From Prosthecobacter sp. (GTDB lineage: Bacteria; Verrucomicrobiota; Verrucomicrobiia; Verrucomicrobiales; Verrucomicrobiaceae), in NCBI GenBank assembly GCA_025869455.1, contig JAOZVT010000731.1, positions 1 to 6,317 of the forward strand: a stretch of DNA of 6,317 nucleotides. Direction: 5' to 3'. Below, piece after piece: positions 5,627 to 6,317 of the stretch. The translations under genes were made by a program, and so were the position numbers. Under the pieces are notes generated by a model that saw only the letters and a program-made list of their open reading frames with translations, was not told where the DNA came from and ran no database searches. Each line of letters opens with the position of its first letter. Position 1 is the first letter of the stretch.

Positions 5627-6316
5627 TCAAATTCGCTCCAATTTGATCGGATACGTTTGGAAAGCATTCCATTGGCAAACGATCAAGTCACCAGTGTCCA
5701 TGACACAAACGTCATGCCCATGATCAATGACAGGCTGACCCTGTGATAGTGGTTTTAATTGACCGTTTTCATAAACAGGCTCCGTACCGCCAGGAGCACT
5801 GATGACTTTGCCATCCGCATCCAAGATCACCGTGAACCCTGAGGGATTCTGCGGTAGCTTGCTGCGCACAGGATCTGAAGACCAGCAAACGCCGGCATAA
5901 AGCTCCTGGCCTGAGATGACTGGACGGCAGACCTTACAGCCAGGCACAGGCAGGGTTTCGATATGTTTTCCCTCAAGGGTAAAGCGGCGGAAACACTGAT
6001 CTACCCGGGAAGTCACCAGGACAGTTGCCTGATCGTCGCCTTTACGTCGATCAATTTCGATGCCGTGAGCATTGTTAAGCCGCTCTTCCACAGGCACACC
6101 ATCTTTACCCCCAAAACGTGAGATAAATTTGCCGTTTCGATCATAACGCAATACATAGTTAGACCCATAACCATCCACAATGTAGATATCCCCATTGGGC
6201 GCGATGGCACTTTCGGTGGGATTAAAGACCATGTCAGGTTCGTAGGCTCCCACACTCATGGGATGGCTGAGGCTGAAAATCTCCCGACCTGCAAGGTCGA
6301 TCTTGGTCACACGACC
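5627..6316 (-). CDS. NHL-repeat / six-bladed beta-propeller protein, C-terminal part (5' end outside window)
   Basis: Only the last 229 codons are present; the frame stays open to the right edge, and the GTG at 6310 is not a credible start. The protein shows propeller blades with the NHL pattern: A-I-A-P-N-G-D-I-Y-I-V-D-G-Y-G-S-N-Y-V-L-R-Y, then D-R-N-G-K-F-I-S-R-F-G, then A-H-G-I-E-I-D. A blade of the form F-T-L-E-G-K-H-I-E-T-L follows, and the last blade is H-G-H-D-V-C-V-M-D-T-G-D-L-I-V. Such domains resemble the lyase part of peptidylglycine amidating enzymes and many secreted or periplasmic binding propellers, common in Planctomycetes and Verrucomicrobia. The C-x-x-C in P-G-C-K-V-C-R may be structural or a metal or disulfide site. 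The signal peptide, if any, lies outside the window. It converges on the glycosyltransferase gene with 27 bases between the stops. The function cannot be named. Confidence 0.8.
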   Translation of the reverse strand, partial: GRVTKIDLAGREIFSLSHPMSVGAYEPDMVFNPTESAIAPNGDIYIVDGYGSNYVLRYDRNGKFISRFGGKDGVPVEERLNNAHGIEIDRRKGDDQATVLVTSRVDQCFRRFTLEGKHIETLPVPGCKVCRPVISGQELYAGVCWSSDPVRSKLPQNPSGFTVILDADGKVISAPGGTEPVYENGQLKPLSQGQPVIDHGHDVCVMDTGDLIVCQWNAFQTYPIKLERI

Positions 6317-6317
6317 T

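Noticed and set aside
1..6317. CRISPR array, tRNA/rRNA genes, insertion sequence, phage or toxin-antitoxin module
   Set aside because: No regularly spaced repeats, no cloverleaf or rRNA-like segments, no transposase or integrase, and no terminal inverted repeats with target duplication were seen.

Overview
The window is ordinary, tightly packed bacterial chromosome. It holds seven gene loci: four on the + or - strand that look intact, two cut by the window edges, and one interrupted by a stop codon. A Gram-negative host is well supported, because one product is a signal-peptide-bearing outer-membrane barrel of the LpxR family. Weak or absent Shine-Dalgarno sequences, proline/glutamate-rich extensions on a ClpX-like ATPase and an NHL-type propeller protein suggest the PVC group, perhaps Verrucomicrobiota. 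That placement is an impression from style, not a proof.

Layout: (1) 2-454 (+), the C-terminal end of SecA with its zinc-binding tail. (2) 485-967 (+), an IscU/NifU-N-type iron-sulfur scaffold 30 nt after secA. (3) 968-1151, a regulatory-looking gap with a 23-bp near-perfect palindrome, a second inverted repeat and an extended -10 candidate. (4) 1152-2183 (+), the LpxR-family lipid A deacylase, closed by a strong 12-bp-stem terminator. (5) On the - strand and convergent with it, a ClpX-like AAA+ ATPase (4293 down to 2671) followed after 4 nt by a small four-helix membrane protein (2666 down to 2223). (6) 4294-4399, a divergent promoter region. (7) 4400-5599 (+), a GT4-type glycosyltransferase. 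(8) 5627-6316 (-), the C-terminal part of an NHL/six-bladed-propeller protein that runs off the right edge.

The observation most worth following is in the ClpX-like gene. Its reading frame is continuous in one frame over 540 residues except for a single TGA at codon 325. That codon sits where the family has the glycine of the E-F-I-G-R-L-P motif carrying the arginine finger. The flanks are fully conserved in sequence, so this is a GGA-to-TGA change: a fresh nonsense mutation, a sequencing error, or readthrough. The same protein lacks the ClpX zinc domain but keeps the pore loop and the IGF ClpP-docking loop, and appears to carry a degenerate second copy of the AAA+ lid domain. The other genes look like conventional housekeeping or envelope genes with no evident shared pathway.
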